A DNA stretch of 64,000 bases. Origin: Archivesica marissinica (lineage: Eukaryota; Mollusca; Bivalvia; Venerida; Vesicomyidae). Position numbers and translations under genes: made by a program. Where the stretch lies: the NCBI GenBank assembly GCA_014843695.1, contig CM026398.1, positions 20,383,594 to 20,447,593 of the forward strand, written 5' to 3'. Every line of letters begins with the position of its first letter. Position 1 is the first letter of the stretch. Shown piece after piece: positions 12,001 through 21,136 of this stretch. The notes beneath the pieces were generated by a model. It saw nothing but the letters and a program-made list of their open reading frames with translations, did not search any database and was not told the origin of the DNA.

Positions 12001-15000
12001 ACTTAAATATATATACTAGTACCCCCAAACGTGCTTCCAACAGGTACTTCAATCTCATCCCATACCATCGCCTGATAATATTGTATTGCTCTATAAACAT
12101 ATATCAGGGCTCCCACCGGTGGGTCCTTGAATTCTGCTTTAAGGGGTTCCGGTTTTGAGGCGTACCACTGTACTTCAATTTAATAAGAATCGAGGCCTTA
12201 ATAATGAAGACATTCTGTTTACAATACTAGAATGTTAAATTGTGTAAATTTTTATGTAAAATGACAGCTAATTTTAATACCTGTCCAGAAATTCCAGAAA
12301 ATTCCACTTTGACGTAACACTGTTAAAATCCATACATAGAGAGAATAAACCATGCATGTCTATTGGTCTTGAATTTTGGAAGAAAGGCACTGGAAAGTCC
12401 TTGTAATGAACCGGCCAACAAGGGTGGGACCCATGATGTATGTAGCAATCACAATCGTATTACAAATAGATAATTAGCAAATGGGTTGGGCCACAAGTTC
12501 TAACAACATTAATGATTGGCCCCTCCTCATAGATTTGAACACTACACAATGTGATCTGCGTAATTAAAGCTGAAAACATGTACATGATGCATTTTACAAG
12601 ATTGAATGTATGTAGTTATTAGTCTATGACTTTGCCAAGAAATGTACCAGTCAGCACAATCTAGTTTCCCAAGAAGTGCATCACAGGACCAAAGCTCCCA
12701 AGAAGTGCACCCCAGCACAATCATATTGTGGAAGTCGTGATAGCGCAGTGGATGCGCGTTCGCTTCAGGTGCGAAAGGTCTGGAGTTCGAGCCCGCTGGA
12801 GCCGTTACGATTGTGCCCTTAGGCAAGGCATTTAAATTCCACGTTGCCTCTTCTCTCTCCCTCGTGTCGATGGATTCCATCAGGAATGAGGTCTCGAGAG
12901 TGATTAATATAAGTTATAAGAACTTGTTTCGCAATCGAGCTAAAATAAATTTGTATAAACTAGCACAATCATAGCTTGAGCAAAAATGAAAATGAAATTA
13001 ACAGTGGGAATTAAGTTATTGATCAGCTTGTGACACTGCCAAAATAGCTACAACGAAGACTGTTCGTCAACAAATGAGGGCTCCAGGGGAAGGGAAGACA
13101 TTGTGAACTCTCTCATAAGTTCGGTCACACGAGGGTAGCAAACTAGTATAAATGTTTGTGCTTGGCGTAGTTTCAATATTTGAATTTTACAGTGTTTGTA
13201 ATTGTTTAAAACAAGTGTAATAGCTGAAATAGGTCGGAACTATTTTGAGAGATATTATAATTTTTGCAATTTATTTCCAGAGTATTTTTGATTATATTTT
13301 TAGTATTACGACACAGAGTTCACGCTATGGGACAGGTTTGAGATACAGGGTGAAATGACGATGCAGGAATTCCTTGATTACTTTCAGGTATGGTCATTGA
13401 TGCTGTAGTTGTAGTACGTTGATATTGATAATTTTATATATTTGTTACTCTTTGGCAAATGGCGCAGAGCACACATTGCTTAGGTACTGGTTAACCACTC
13501 TTAGGTACTGGTTAAACACTTTGGTCTGTAAATCCGCCCAACATAATTTTATGTTCACACATGTGGGGGTTTCTAATATACATGTGTAATCCATGCTTTA
13601 ATATATGTTTTATGTACTAGTAATACATAACTTTTTTCCAATCTCACATTCGTGACTCGAGCATCTGATTGGTTCAGCCGAGTGTAAATCTCGGAATCAA
13701 CCAATCAAATTTCTTGAGCTCGAGATCTGAGAAAAGTGTAAATAATTTATTAGGTTGTAACACTTTTCTCAAACTCGAGCTCAAATGATCTGATTAATTG
13801 ATTCTGAGTGTTACTGTCAGCTGAACCAATCAGACTGAGTTTTGAGTTTGGAGAAAAGTTTTATAACCTCATGGGCCCAGGTGTGCTTAAATAGTGACAG
13901 TCGGAGCAACGCACAAATATACCTGCTGTAAGCCAAGTTATTGCATAGTTTATTTTATAGCTAGATCCAGTTCAACTTGGATATTTATTTAGGAACGTCC
14001 ATACAAGTTGTAATGTCCGGTGTATTATTTGTGGTGTTTATTGACGGGAGATTATGTTTAAGCCAATCGTCTCGGACCTTTAAAGCCTGAAAATTGCCAT
14101 TTATGGCTTTGGTCTTGACTTCATAAACAAGTTTATATATGAAATCAGTATAAAGATTATGATGTTGTCGTCACAAGGTGTAACGATTCTGTATTTAAAG
14201 CTTGTACTATATTGTAGAATGAAGACCAGATCGATGTTTCGATGTTGTCACGAGGTGTAACGATTCTGTATTTGAAGCTTGTACTATATTGTAGAATGAA
14301 GACCAGATCGATGTTGTTACAAGGTGTAACGATTCTGTATTTAAAGCTTGTACTATATTGTAGAATAAACACAAGCTGGAGATTACGATGCTGTCACAAG
14401 GTGTTACGATGCTGTACTCATTCTTCATGCCGGCAACCAAGAGAGCAGAGAGAATGGCACTTCCGTATGTACACCGACTACCATTGCTCATTTTGAACAT
14501 CTTTGATGTGACACCTTTCACACGTGATTTCCACTGGTTTCTTAAACATGTTCTTAACATTGGCATTCTGACGGCTCATTGGAATTCTGACGGCTCATGG
14601 GCATTCTGACGGCTCATAGGCATTCTGACGGCTCATGGGCATTCTGACGGCTCATTGGCATTCTGACGGCTCATGGGCATTCTGACGGCTCATATGCATT
14701 CTGACGGCTCATTGGAAGTTTGTGTCAATTTGTCCCATTGCAGTTCTCAGTTTTAGAAGATAATTCCAATGGTACTCTGAGTAGTATTTCATGCACATGG
14801 CAGGCACCCATGTAGAACCACCAACCTTCTGTAGATCAGCCAGTTAGCTTCCTTGAATTAAAGAATTTGACAGCTAGGGTTAGGGTTAGCTCGATAATAA
14901 TCCATGTAGGTAACGCAAACAAGGTGTCGAATATGTTGTTGTGGTTCTGTATCATAAACCATAGTGTGTATCTGGGTCAGCTAGGTGTCTCTGTGAGTGT

Positions 15001-18000
15001 ATCTGGCCCAGCTAGGTGTCTCGGCGAGTGTATCTGGCCCAGCTAGGTGTCTCGGGAGAGTGTATCTGGCCCAGCTAAGTGTCTTGGCGAGTGTATCTGG
15101 CCCAGCTAGGTGTCTCGGTAGAGTGTATCTGGTCCAGCTAGGTGTCTCGGGAGAGTGTATCTGGTCCAGCTAGGTGTCTCGGGAGAGTGTATCTGGTCCA
15201 GCTAGGTGTATCGGCGAGTGTATCTGGCCCAGCTAGGTGTCTCGGAGAGTGTATCTGGCCCAGCTAGGTGTCTCGGCGAGTGTATCTGGCACAGCTAGGT
15301 GTCTCGGAGAGTGTATCTGGCCCAGCTAGGTGTCTCGGCGAGTGTATCTGGCCCAGCTAGGTGTCTCGGTGAGTGTATCTGGTCCAGCTAGGTGTCTCGG
15401 GAGAGTGTATCTGGTCCAGCTAGGTGTCTCGGGAGAGTGTATCTGGTCCAGCTAGGTGTCTCGGCGAGTGTATCTGGCCCAGCTAGGTGTCTCGGAGAGT
15501 GTATCTGGCCCAGCTAGGTGTCTCGGCGAGTGTATCTGGCCCAGCTAGGTGTCTCGGCGAGTGTATCTGGCCCAGCTAGGTGTCTCGGAGAGTGTATCTG
15601 GCCCAGCTAGGTGTCTCGGCGAGTGTATCTGGTCCAGCTAGGTGTCTCGGGAGAGTGTATCTGGCTCAGCTAGGTGTCTCGGCGAGTGTATCTGGTCCAG
15701 CTAGGTGTCTCTGTGAGTGTATCTTGTCCAGCTAGGTGTCTCTGTGAGTGTATCTTGTCCAGCTAGGTGTCTCTGTGAGTGTATCTTGTCCAGCTAGGTG
15801 TCTGTGAGTGTATCTTGTCCAGCTAGGTGTCTCTGTGAGTGTATCTTGTCCAGCTAGGTGTCTCTGTGAGTGTATCTTGTCCAGCTAGGTGTCTGTGAGT
15901 GTATCTTGTCCAGCTAGGTGTCTCAGGAGAGTGTATCTGGTCCAGCTAGGTGTCTCGGGAGAGTGTATCTTGTCCAGCTAGGTGTTTGTGAGTGTATCTT
16001 GTCCAGCTAGGTGTCTCTGTGAGTGTATCTTGTCCAGCTAGGTGTCTCTGTGAGTGTATCTTGTCCAGCTAGGTGTCTCTGTGAGTGTATCTTGTCCAGC
16101 TAGGTGTATCTGGTCCAGCTAGGTGTCTCGGTGAGTGTATCTGGTCCAGCTAGGTGTCTCGGTGAGTGTATCTGGTCCAGCTAGGTGTCTCGGGAGAGTG
16201 TATCTGGTCCAGCTAGGTGTCTTGGGAGAGTGTATCTGGTCCAGCTAGCTGTCTCGGGAGAGTGTATCTGGCCCAGCTAGGTGTCTCGGGAGAGTGTATC
16301 TGGTCCAGCTAGGTGTCTCGGGAGAGTGTATCTGGTCCAGCTAGGTGTCTCGGCGAGTGTATCTGGCCCAGCTAGGTGTCTCGGAAGAGTGTGTCTGGTC
16401 CAGCTAGGTGTCTCGGGAGAGTGTATCTGGCTCAGCTAGGTGTCTCGGCGAGTGTATCTGGTCCAGCTAGGTGTCTCTGTGAGTGTATCTTGTCCAGCTA
16501 GGTGTCTCTGTGAGTGTATCTTGTCCAGCTAGGTGTCTCTGTGAGTGTATCTTGTCCAGCTAGGTGTCTGTGAGTGTATCTTGTCCAGCTAGGTGTCTCT
16601 GTGAGTGTATCTTGTCCAGCTAGGTGTCTCTGTGAGTGTATCTTGTCCAGCTAGGTGTCTGTGAGTGTATCTTGTCCAGCTAGGTGTCTCTGGGAGTGTA
16701 TCTGGTCCAGCTAGGTGTCTCGGGAGTGTATCTTGTCCAGCTAGGTGTTGTGAGTGTATCTTGTCCAGCTAGGTGTCTCTGTGAGTGTATCTTGTCCAGC
16801 TAGGTGTCTGTGAGTGTATCTTGTCCAGCTAGGTGTCTCTGTGAGTGTATCTTGTCCAGCTAGGTGTCTCTGTGAGTGTATCTTGTCCAGCTAGGTGTCT
16901 CTGTGAGTGTATCTTGTCCAGCTAGGTGTCTCTGTGAGTGTATCTTGTCCAGCTAGGTGTCTCTGTGAGTGTATCTTGTCCAGCTAGGTGTATCTGGTCC
17001 AGCTAGGTGTCTCGGGAGTGTATCTGGTCCAGCTAGGTGTCTCGGTGAGTGTATCTGGTCCAGCTAGGTGTCTCGGGAGAGTGTATCTGGTCCAGCTAGG
17101 TGTCTCGGGAGAGTGTATCTGGCCCAGCTAGGTGTCTCGGGAGAGTGTATCTGGTCCAGCTAGGTGTCTCTGTGAGTGTATCTTGTCCAGCTAGGTGTCT
17201 GTGAGTGTATCTTGTCCAGCTAGGTGTCTTGTGAGTGTATCTTGTCCAGCTAGGTGTCTCTGTGAGTGTATCTTGTCCAGCTAGGTGTCTCTGTGAGTGT
17301 ATCTTGTCCAGCTAGGTGTCTCTGTGAGTGTATCTTGTCCAGCTAGGTGTCTCTGTGAGTGTATCTTGTCCAGCTAGGTGTATCTGGTCCAGCTAGGTGT
17401 ATCTGGTCCAGCTAGGTGTCTCGGTGAGTGTATCTGGTCCAGCTAGGTGTCTCGGGAGAGTGTATCTGGTCCAGCTAGGTGTCTTGGGAGAGTGTATCTG
17501 GTCCAGCTAGGTGTCTCGGGAGAGTGTATCTGGCCCAGCTAGGTGTCTCGGGAGAGTGTATCTGGTCCAGCTAGGTGTCTCGGGGAGTGTATCTGGCCCA
17601 GCTAGGTGTCTCGGAAGAGTGTGTCTGGTCCAGCTAGGTGTCTCGGGAGAGTGTATCTGGCTCAGCTAGGTGTCTCGGCGAGTGTATCTGGTCCAGCTAG
17701 GTGTCTCTGTGAGTGTATCTTGTCCAGCTAGGTGTCTCTGTGAGTGTATCTTGTCCAGCTAGGTGTCTCTGTGAGTGTATCTTGTCCAGCTAGGTGTCTG
17801 TGAGTGTATCTTGTCCAGCTAGGTGTCTCTGTGAGTGTATCTTGTCCAGCTAGGTGTCTCTGTGAGTGTATCTTGTCCAGCTAGGTGTCTGTGAATGTAT
17901 CTTGTCCAGCTAGATGTCTCTGTGAGTGTATCTTGTCCAGCTAGGTGTCTCTGTGAGTGTATCTTGTCCAGCTAGGTGTCTCTGTGAGTGTATCTTGTCC

Positions 18001-20169
18001 AGCTAGGTGTCTCTGTGAGTGTATCTTGTCCAGCTAGGTGTCTCGGGAGAGTGTATCTGGTCCAGCTAGGTGTCTCGGGAGAGTGTATCTTGTCCAGCTA
18101 GGTGTCTCTGTGAGTGTATCTTGTCCAGCTAGGTGTCTCTGTGAGTGTATCTTGTCCAGCTAGGTGTCTCTGTGAGTGTATCTTGTCCAGCTAGGTGTCT
18201 CTGTGAGTGTATCTTGTCCAGCTAGGTGTCTCTGTGAGTGTATCTTGTCCAGCTAGGTGTATCTGGTCCAGCTAGGTGTCTCGGTGAGTGTATCTGGTCC
18301 AGCTAGGTGTCTCGGGAGAGTGTATCTGGTCCAGCTAGGTGTCTCGGGAGAGTGTATCTGGTCCAGCTAGCTGTCTCGGGAGAGTGTATCTGGCCCAGCT
18401 AGGTGTCTCGGGAGAGTGTATCTGGTCCAGCTAGGTGTCTCGGGAGAGTGTATCTGGTCCAGCTAGGTGTCTCGGCGAGTGTATCTGGCCCAGCTAGGTG
18501 TCTCGGAAGAGTGTGTCTGGTCCAGCTAGGTGTCTCGGGAGAGTGTATCTGGTCCAGCTAGGTGTCTCGGGAGAGTGTATCTTGTCCAGCTAGGTGTTTG
18601 TGAGTGTATCTTGTCCAGCTAGGTGTCTCTGTGAGTGTATCTTGTCCAGCTAGGTGTCTGTGAGTGTATCTTGTCCAGCTAGGTGTCTATGTGAGTGTAT
18701 CTTGTCCAGCTAGGTGTCTCTGTGAGTGTATCTTGTCCAGCTAGGTGTCTCTGTGAGTGTATCTTGTCCAGCTAGGTGTCTCTGTGAGTGTATCTTGTCC
18801 AGCTAGGTGTCTCTGTGAGTGTATCTTGTCCAGCTAGGTGTATCTGGTCCAGCTAGGTGTCTCGGTGAGTGTATCTGGTCCAGCTAGGTGTCTCGGTGAG
18901 TGTATCTGGTCCAGCTAGGTGTCTCGGGAGAGTGTATCTGGTCCAGCTAGGTGTCTTGGGAGAGTGTATCTGGTCCAGCTAGCTGTCTCGGGAGAGTGTA
19001 TCTGGCCCAGCTAGGTGTCTCGGGAGAGTGTATCTGGTCCAGCTAGGTGTCTCGGGAGAGTGTATCTGGTCCAGCTAGGTGTCTCGGCGAGTGTATCTGG
19101 CCCAGCTAGGTGTCTCGGAAGAGTGTGTCTGGTCCAGCTAGGTGTCTCGGGAGAGTGTATCTGGCTCAGCTAGGTGTCTCGGCGAGTGTATCTGGTCCAG
19201 CTAGGTGTCTCTGTGAGTGTATCTTGTCCAGCTAGGTGTCTCTGTGAGTGTATCTTGTCCAGCTAGGTGTCTCTGTGAGTGTATCTTGTCCAGCTAGGTG
19301 TCTGTGAGTGTATCTTGTCCAGCTAGGTGTCTCTGTGAGTGTATCTTGTCCAGCTAGGTGTCTCTGTGAGTGTATCTTGTCCAGCTAGGTGTCTGTGAGT
19401 GTATCTTGTCCAGCTAGGTGTCTCTGTGAGTGTATCTTGTCCAGCTAGGTGTCTCTGTGAGTGTATCTTGTCCAGCTAGGTGTCTGTGAGTGTATCTTGT
19501 CCAGCTAGGTGTCTCGGAGAGTGTATCTGGTCCAGCTAGGTGTCTCGGGAGAGTGTATCTTGTCCAGCTAGGTGTTTGTGAGTGTATCTTGTCCAGCTAG
19601 GTGTCTCTGTGAGTGTATCTTGTCCAGCTAGGTGTCTCTGTGAGTGTATCTTGTCCAGCTAGGTGTCTCTGTGAGTGTATCTTGTCCAGCTAGGTGTATC
19701 TGGTCCAGCTAGGTGTCTCGGTGAGTGTATCTGGTCCAGCTAGGTGTCTCGGTGAGTGTATCTGGTCCAGCTAGGTGTCTCGGGAGAGTGTATCTGGTCC
19801 AGCTAGGTGTCTCGGGAGTGTATCTGGTCCAGCTAGGTGTCTCGGGAGAGTGTATCTGGTCCAGCTAGGTGTCTCGGGAGAGTGTATCTGGTCCAGCTAG
19901 GTGTCTCGGGAGAGTGTATCTCTGGTCCAGCTAGGTGTCTCGGGAGAGTGCTTCTCGAATTAAGTTGTGGGCCAGGTGCACATTCATTACCTGTTTACTT
20001 ATTTCAACTTTGCCTTGATAATCATTCCAGAATGTCTGAAGTTGTGAAGAAGGTATCGAAGAAAAAGATTCCGAGCTATGTGAAGGCCCTTGTTCTAGAA
20101 CTCTGCTGTAACGACACGGAGGGTGAAGATGTAGAGGTGCCCTATGTCCAATACAGACTAGCACACTGA
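3001..20169 (+). CDS. UBA1: Ubiquitin-activating enzyme E1, UBA1-type, 3' half (8 exons)
   Basis: Joined exons: 3001-3075, 4243-4438, 5659-5840, 9899-9985, 10769-10873, 13304-13387, 14364-14464, 20031-20169. They total 969 nt (322 codons plus stop) with every GT-AG junction in consistent phase. E1 activates ubiquitin with ATP and passes it as a thioester to E2 enzymes in cytosol and nucleus. Diagnostic segments, in order: [94 protein letters not shown], and the ubiquitin-fold end [10 protein letters not shown]...[10 protein letters not shown]. These cover the end of the catalytic-cysteine region, the last part of the active adenylation domain and the C-terminal ubiquitin-fold domain that docks E2. 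The catalytic cysteine and ATP site are encoded upstream, outside the window. The FWSGPKR and LCCND signatures favour UBA1 over UBA6 or UBA7. Introns are inflated by minisatellites, SINEs and a foldback element. Confidence 0.95.
3147..3550. repeat. ~33-bp minisatellite in UBA1 intron, probably seeded by a SINE tail
   Basis: About 12 copies of a unit containing TATTCACTCTCATTGGCGTGG and TTGATGACG. The first unit begins TTTACAACGTATATTAATCACTC, close to the reverse complement of the 3' tail of the SINE at 50828-51055 (AGAGTGATTAATATAAGTTGT). The simplest reading is that a minus-strand SINE tail was amplified locally. Confidence 0.85.
3560..4160. repeat. 15-bp C-rich minisatellite in UBA1 intron
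   Basis: Dozens of copies of ACCATCTCCCACCCT and close variants (ACCATCGCCCAGCCT, ACCTTTGCCCAGCCT). The unit is a multiple of three with no stop in several frames, so it creates spurious Pro/Ser/Thr-rich and Gly/Asp-rich open frames on both strands. It lies only ~80 bp upstream of UBA1 exon b. There is strong C-over-G strand asymmetry. Confidence 0.95.
4243..4438 (+). CDS. UBA1: UBA1 exon b
   Basis: Acceptor TTCATTTTCCAG, donor GTAGGT; 196 nt (65 codons plus 1 nt). Encodes [18 protein letters not shown] and then [13 protein letters not shown], matching the E1 segment that in other UBA1 proteins reads 'yv.aaanl.a..ygl' and 'f.P.sgvkI.v'. The reading frame stays open upstream into the minisatellite only because the repeat lacks stops there. 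Confidence 0.93.
4728..4805 (+). mobile_element. 3' fragment of family E SINE
   Basis: Contains CAATAATAGCTGGAGAGTCG followed by a decayed version of the same tail seen at 2190-2250 and 49380-49450. The head is missing. Confidence 0.5.
4935..5114. mobile_element. MITE with CAGTCAAACCTG termini
   Basis: Starts TACAGTCAAACCTGTGTTAG and ends GGCTGCTTAAGACAGACTGTA, forming imperfect terminal inverted repeats. Internal AAGCAGCC motifs recur. No transposase is encoded. Other copies are at 5162-5275 and 44135-44284. Confidence 0.75.
5162..5275. mobile_element. Short MITE with CAGTCAAACCTG termini
   Basis: A 114-bp copy with near-perfect outer terminal repeats (CTACAGTCAAACCTG / CAGGTTTGACTGTAG). 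It is a shorter relative of the element 47 bp upstream, inside the same UBA1 intron. Confidence 0.8.
5336..5603 (+). mobile_element. tRNA-derived SINE (family A) with 12-bp target-site duplication
   Basis: Head CCGTGGTCGAGTGGTTACGG (A box) and GAGTTCGAGCCACG (B box) resemble a tRNA with a long variable arm. The body contains GCCCGCCGGCGATATAGCCC and it ends AACCCGAAATATAACATAAC. The 12-bp sequence AGATTTAACAAT occurs at 5324-5335 and again at 5604-5615, showing retroposition. The insertion ends 55 bp before UBA1 exon c. Related copies are at 10196-10461 and 57657-57917. Confidence 0.88.
5659..5840 (+). CDS. UBA1: UBA1 exon c, source of a tandem array
   Basis: Acceptor TTTTTTCTTCAG; 182 nt, ending CATAAG before GTATAG. 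Encodes [20 protein letters not shown] and then [16 protein letters not shown], a strongly conserved E1 adenylation-domain segment. The last 63 nt (21 codons) plus the first 7 intron nt form the 70-bp unit repeated about 45 times downstream. Only this first donor gives a protein without an immediate stop: reading on gives GTA TAG. Confidence 0.95.
5778..8921. repeat. 70-bp minisatellite made of a UBA1 exon end plus its 5' splice site (~45 copies)
   Basis: The unit begins at ATTGTAGCATGTTC and ends CATAAG+GTATAGC. It contains 63 nt of coding sequence and 7 nt of intron, so each copy carries a potential donor site AAG|GTATAG. The first copy is the genuine exon end. Variation is low: TAT/TAC, CCG/CCA/CCT, GCA/TCA/GTA, 62-bp units lacking ATAGCATT, and 4-bp GACA insertions. 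The last copy has TTATAG instead of GTATAG. Confidence 0.96.
9024..9178 (-). mobile_element. tRNA-derived SINE (family B), internally deleted
   Basis: On the minus strand it starts GTTGTCCGATTAGCGCAGTG (A box) with GGTTCGATTCTCGG (B box), continues through CCAGATCGGACAGGTGGGTT and ends in a GTAAAATAAATAAATTTTAAA tail. The full-length relative is at 50828-51055. Confidence 0.75.
9899..9985 (+). CDS. UBA1: UBA1 exon d
   Basis: Acceptor TTATTTTCAG, donor GTACAA; 87 nt, phase 0. Encodes [20 protein letters not shown] then GLVCLEMYK, the E1 core around the 'ia[11 protein letters not shown]' motif. Confidence 0.95.
10196..10461 (+). mobile_element. tRNA-derived SINE (family A)
   Basis: Full-length relative of the copy at 5336-5603, with GTCGAGTGGTTACGG head and AACCCGAAATATAACATAAC tail. 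The B box is degraded (CACTTATACAAGCCC), so the internal promoter is probably weak. It lies in the UBA1 intron between exons d and e. Confidence 0.8.
10476..10613 (-). mobile_element. Family B SINE fragment
   Basis: The minus-strand body includes CCAGATCGGACAGGTGGATT and a CCGGATACTCCGGTTTCC segment, matching 50900-51030. The tRNA-like head is missing and the piece abuts a family A SINE fragment. Confidence 0.6.
10614..10715 (+). mobile_element. Family A SINE 3' fragment
   Basis: Begins CTTACGGAGGTTGGTGCAC and runs to the GGCGATATATCC region, matching the 3' half of the copy at 10196-10461. It directly adjoins the family B fragment, indicating recombination or nested insertion. Confidence 0.6.
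10769..10873 (+). CDS. UBA1: UBA1 exon e
   Basis: Acceptor TTGTATTTCAG, donor GTAAGT; 105 nt, phase 0. Encodes [20 protein letters not shown] then [15 protein letters not shown]. The NLALPFF.FSEP motif is characteristic of E1 enzymes. Confidence 0.95.
10940..12034. mobile_element. ~1.1-kb foldback element with arms of several hundred bp
   Basis: The left half (GCACGTTTGG at 10940, then GGTACTAGTATATA and TTCTACTCTGTGGGATG) reappears inverted in the right half, ending CCAAACGTGC at 12034. The arms extend through TCCACTAACGTGTAGG at ~11265 and its complement at ~11697. The centre also pairs imperfectly. The open frames inside (including similar 81- and 92-residue ones in the two arms) are mirror images of the arms and do not resemble a known protein. 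It is a non-autonomous foldback or long-TIR DNA element within the UBA1 intron. Confidence 0.88.
12105..12435. mobile_element. hAT-like MITE with CAGGGCTCCCACC end
   Basis: Left end CAGGGCTCCCACCGGTGGGT and right region AAGGGTGGGACCCATG are an imperfect inverted pair with 'GTCCTTGA/GTCCTTGTAA' motifs next to each. The ends resemble the CAGGG-type termini of non-autonomous hAT elements. Confidence 0.5.
12726..12961 (+). mobile_element. tRNA-derived SINE (family C) with 12-bp target-site duplication
   Basis: Head GATAGCGCAGTGGATGCGCG (A box) and GGAGTTCGAGCCCG (B box). The body has GATGGATTCCATCAGGAATG and the tail is AATCGAGCTAAAATAAATTT. AGCACAATCATA flanks both sides (12714-12725 and 12962-12973). 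Other copies or fragments are at 27719-27858, 47877-48357 and 59958-60167. Confidence 0.9.
13304..13387 (+). CDS. UBA1: UBA1 exon f
   Basis: Acceptor ATATTTTTAG, donor GTATGG; 84 nt, phase 0. Encodes [16 protein letters not shown] followed by [12 protein letters not shown]. The TLWDRFE motif marks the start of the E1 C-terminal ubiquitin-fold domain. Confidence 0.94.
13625..13870. mobile_element. Inverted-repeat MITE with GATTGGTTCAGC arms
   Basis: The left arm (CATAACTTTTTTCC ... CTGATTGGTTCAGC) is inverted at the right (GCTGAACCAATCAG ... GGAGAAAAGTTTTATAAC). A shorter relative lies at 43754-43880. Each arm holds a CCAAT/ATTGG pentamer. Confidence 0.7.
14155..14363. repeat. Degenerate tandem copies of UBA1 exon g start with its 3' splice site
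   Basis: Three imperfect copies (~77 and ~69 bp apart) of TTGTAG|AATRAA plus the exon-like segment CACGAGGTGTAACGATTCTG. AG acceptors fall at 14216-14217, 14293-14294 and, for the true exon, 14362-14363. In the copy after 14217 the conceptual reading [18 protein letters not shown] parallels the real [18 protein letters not shown], but it is out of phase with the downstream exon. Confidence 0.8.
14364..14464 (+). CDS. UBA1: UBA1 exon g
   Basis: Acceptor ATATTGTAG, donor CC|GTATGT; 101 nt (33 codons plus 2 nt). Encodes [20 protein letters not shown] then [14 protein letters not shown] (the last codon is completed by exon h). It matches the E1 '[19 protein letters not shown]' signature of the ubiquitin-fold domain. 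Confidence 0.95.
14564..14715. repeat. 19-bp minisatellite in UBA1 intron
   Basis: About eight copies of CATTCTGACGGCTCATKGG, with small variants, immediately 3' of exon g in the last intron. Confidence 0.9.
14975..19952. repeat. ~5-kb minisatellite (31-32 bp unit) in last UBA1 intron
   Basis: Roughly 150 units sharing CCAGCTAGGTGTCTC. Two subfamilies alternate in blocks: GTATCTGGTCC...CTCGGGAGA (32 bp) and GTATCTTGTCC...CTCTGTG (31 bp). A rare GGAAGAGTGTGTCTGG variant recurs near 16381, 17611, 18503 and 19114 in the same local order, showing higher-order duplication. The array ends 78 bp before exon h. Confidence 0.97.
20031..20169 (+). CDS. UBA1: UBA1 exon h (last, with stop)
   Basis: Acceptor AATCATTCCAG; begins in phase 2 and ends at TGA 20167-20169. 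Encodes [40 protein letters not shown] and YRLAH, the canonical C-terminus of UBA1 within the ubiquitin-fold domain. In-frame ATG codons here are internal. Confidence 0.95.
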
Positions 20170-21136
20170 TGTTCGCCTAACTTTATTCCGACCAGTTCAA
20201 CAGGGATTACCTCCCTTCAATTATAGTTTTGAGAGTATAATTGGCTGTGGATGTTAGGAATTGAGAAACTTGTGATGGACAAAAACTGCTTCAAACGTGT
20301 TTAAACCTTCATCTTGTATTCTTTCTAGTATTGTATGGTAACAATATGATCACCCTAGTTACCAGTACATATGCTGTTCTTACAATAACATCACAACACA
20401 GTCATCCTGGAGGGGAAGGGGATAGCGATGTAACAGACACACAGTCAGTTGGAACATTCTCTCTGGGGGGGGGGGTATACATGTATTATTTATATCATCA
20501 GTTCGCTCTTGCTACAGAACACGGCGTGCTACACACCAACATATTGTGTTTTAAGGTGCGGATGGTTAGAAAACGTCACTCTTTTGTGCTTCCGTATTTA
20601 TTTTTTTGATAAAATTTAGCGTCACACTTTGAATAATCTTCGCAAAACTAGCCGGCAAATATTATGCAATTATTTAGAAATGTACTATTGAGATATTTAT
20701 TTGCAAAGTCACACATTACCTTGAACAGTGGAGTTCGACTAACGTTTGTTTAACACAAGGATAAGTTTGCATACAAGTTAGTTTTATTTTTCTCAAGAAA
20801 ACAAAATTGCAGAATGCGACTGTAATAATAGTGCTAAGTAACATTGTGACTGCTCTATAGTGCTATCTATGTTTAACGAGTATCTATGCGCTATTCTTAA
20901 AGTAATCTAAATAAGGATACATTGTAACGGCAGTTATCGACGATGGTATACTGACGTACCGATATTTATTTGGTACTTCTATATGTACATCGTACTTTTC
21001 TGTTTGAGAAGTTAATTCTGGTTACATCTGTATAGCAATGTTTGAATGGTGTTCTATTATTGTCATAAATGAATAAATAATTGCATTTATGTGTTGTTGG
21101 ATTATTTTGACATGAAGTTGGTGTGTGTGTTTTACG
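20170..21136 (+). other. Probable UBA1 3' UTR and downstream DNA
   Basis: No coding signal was recognised. A G10 run is near 20466. AATAAA at 21072-21077 is a candidate polyadenylation signal about 0.9 kb after the stop codon; it is not confirmed. Confidence 0.35.

Noticed and set aside
10748..12019. Coding ORFs of 81 and 92 residues within the foldback element
   Set aside because: They are mirror translations of the inverted arms without recognisable domains.
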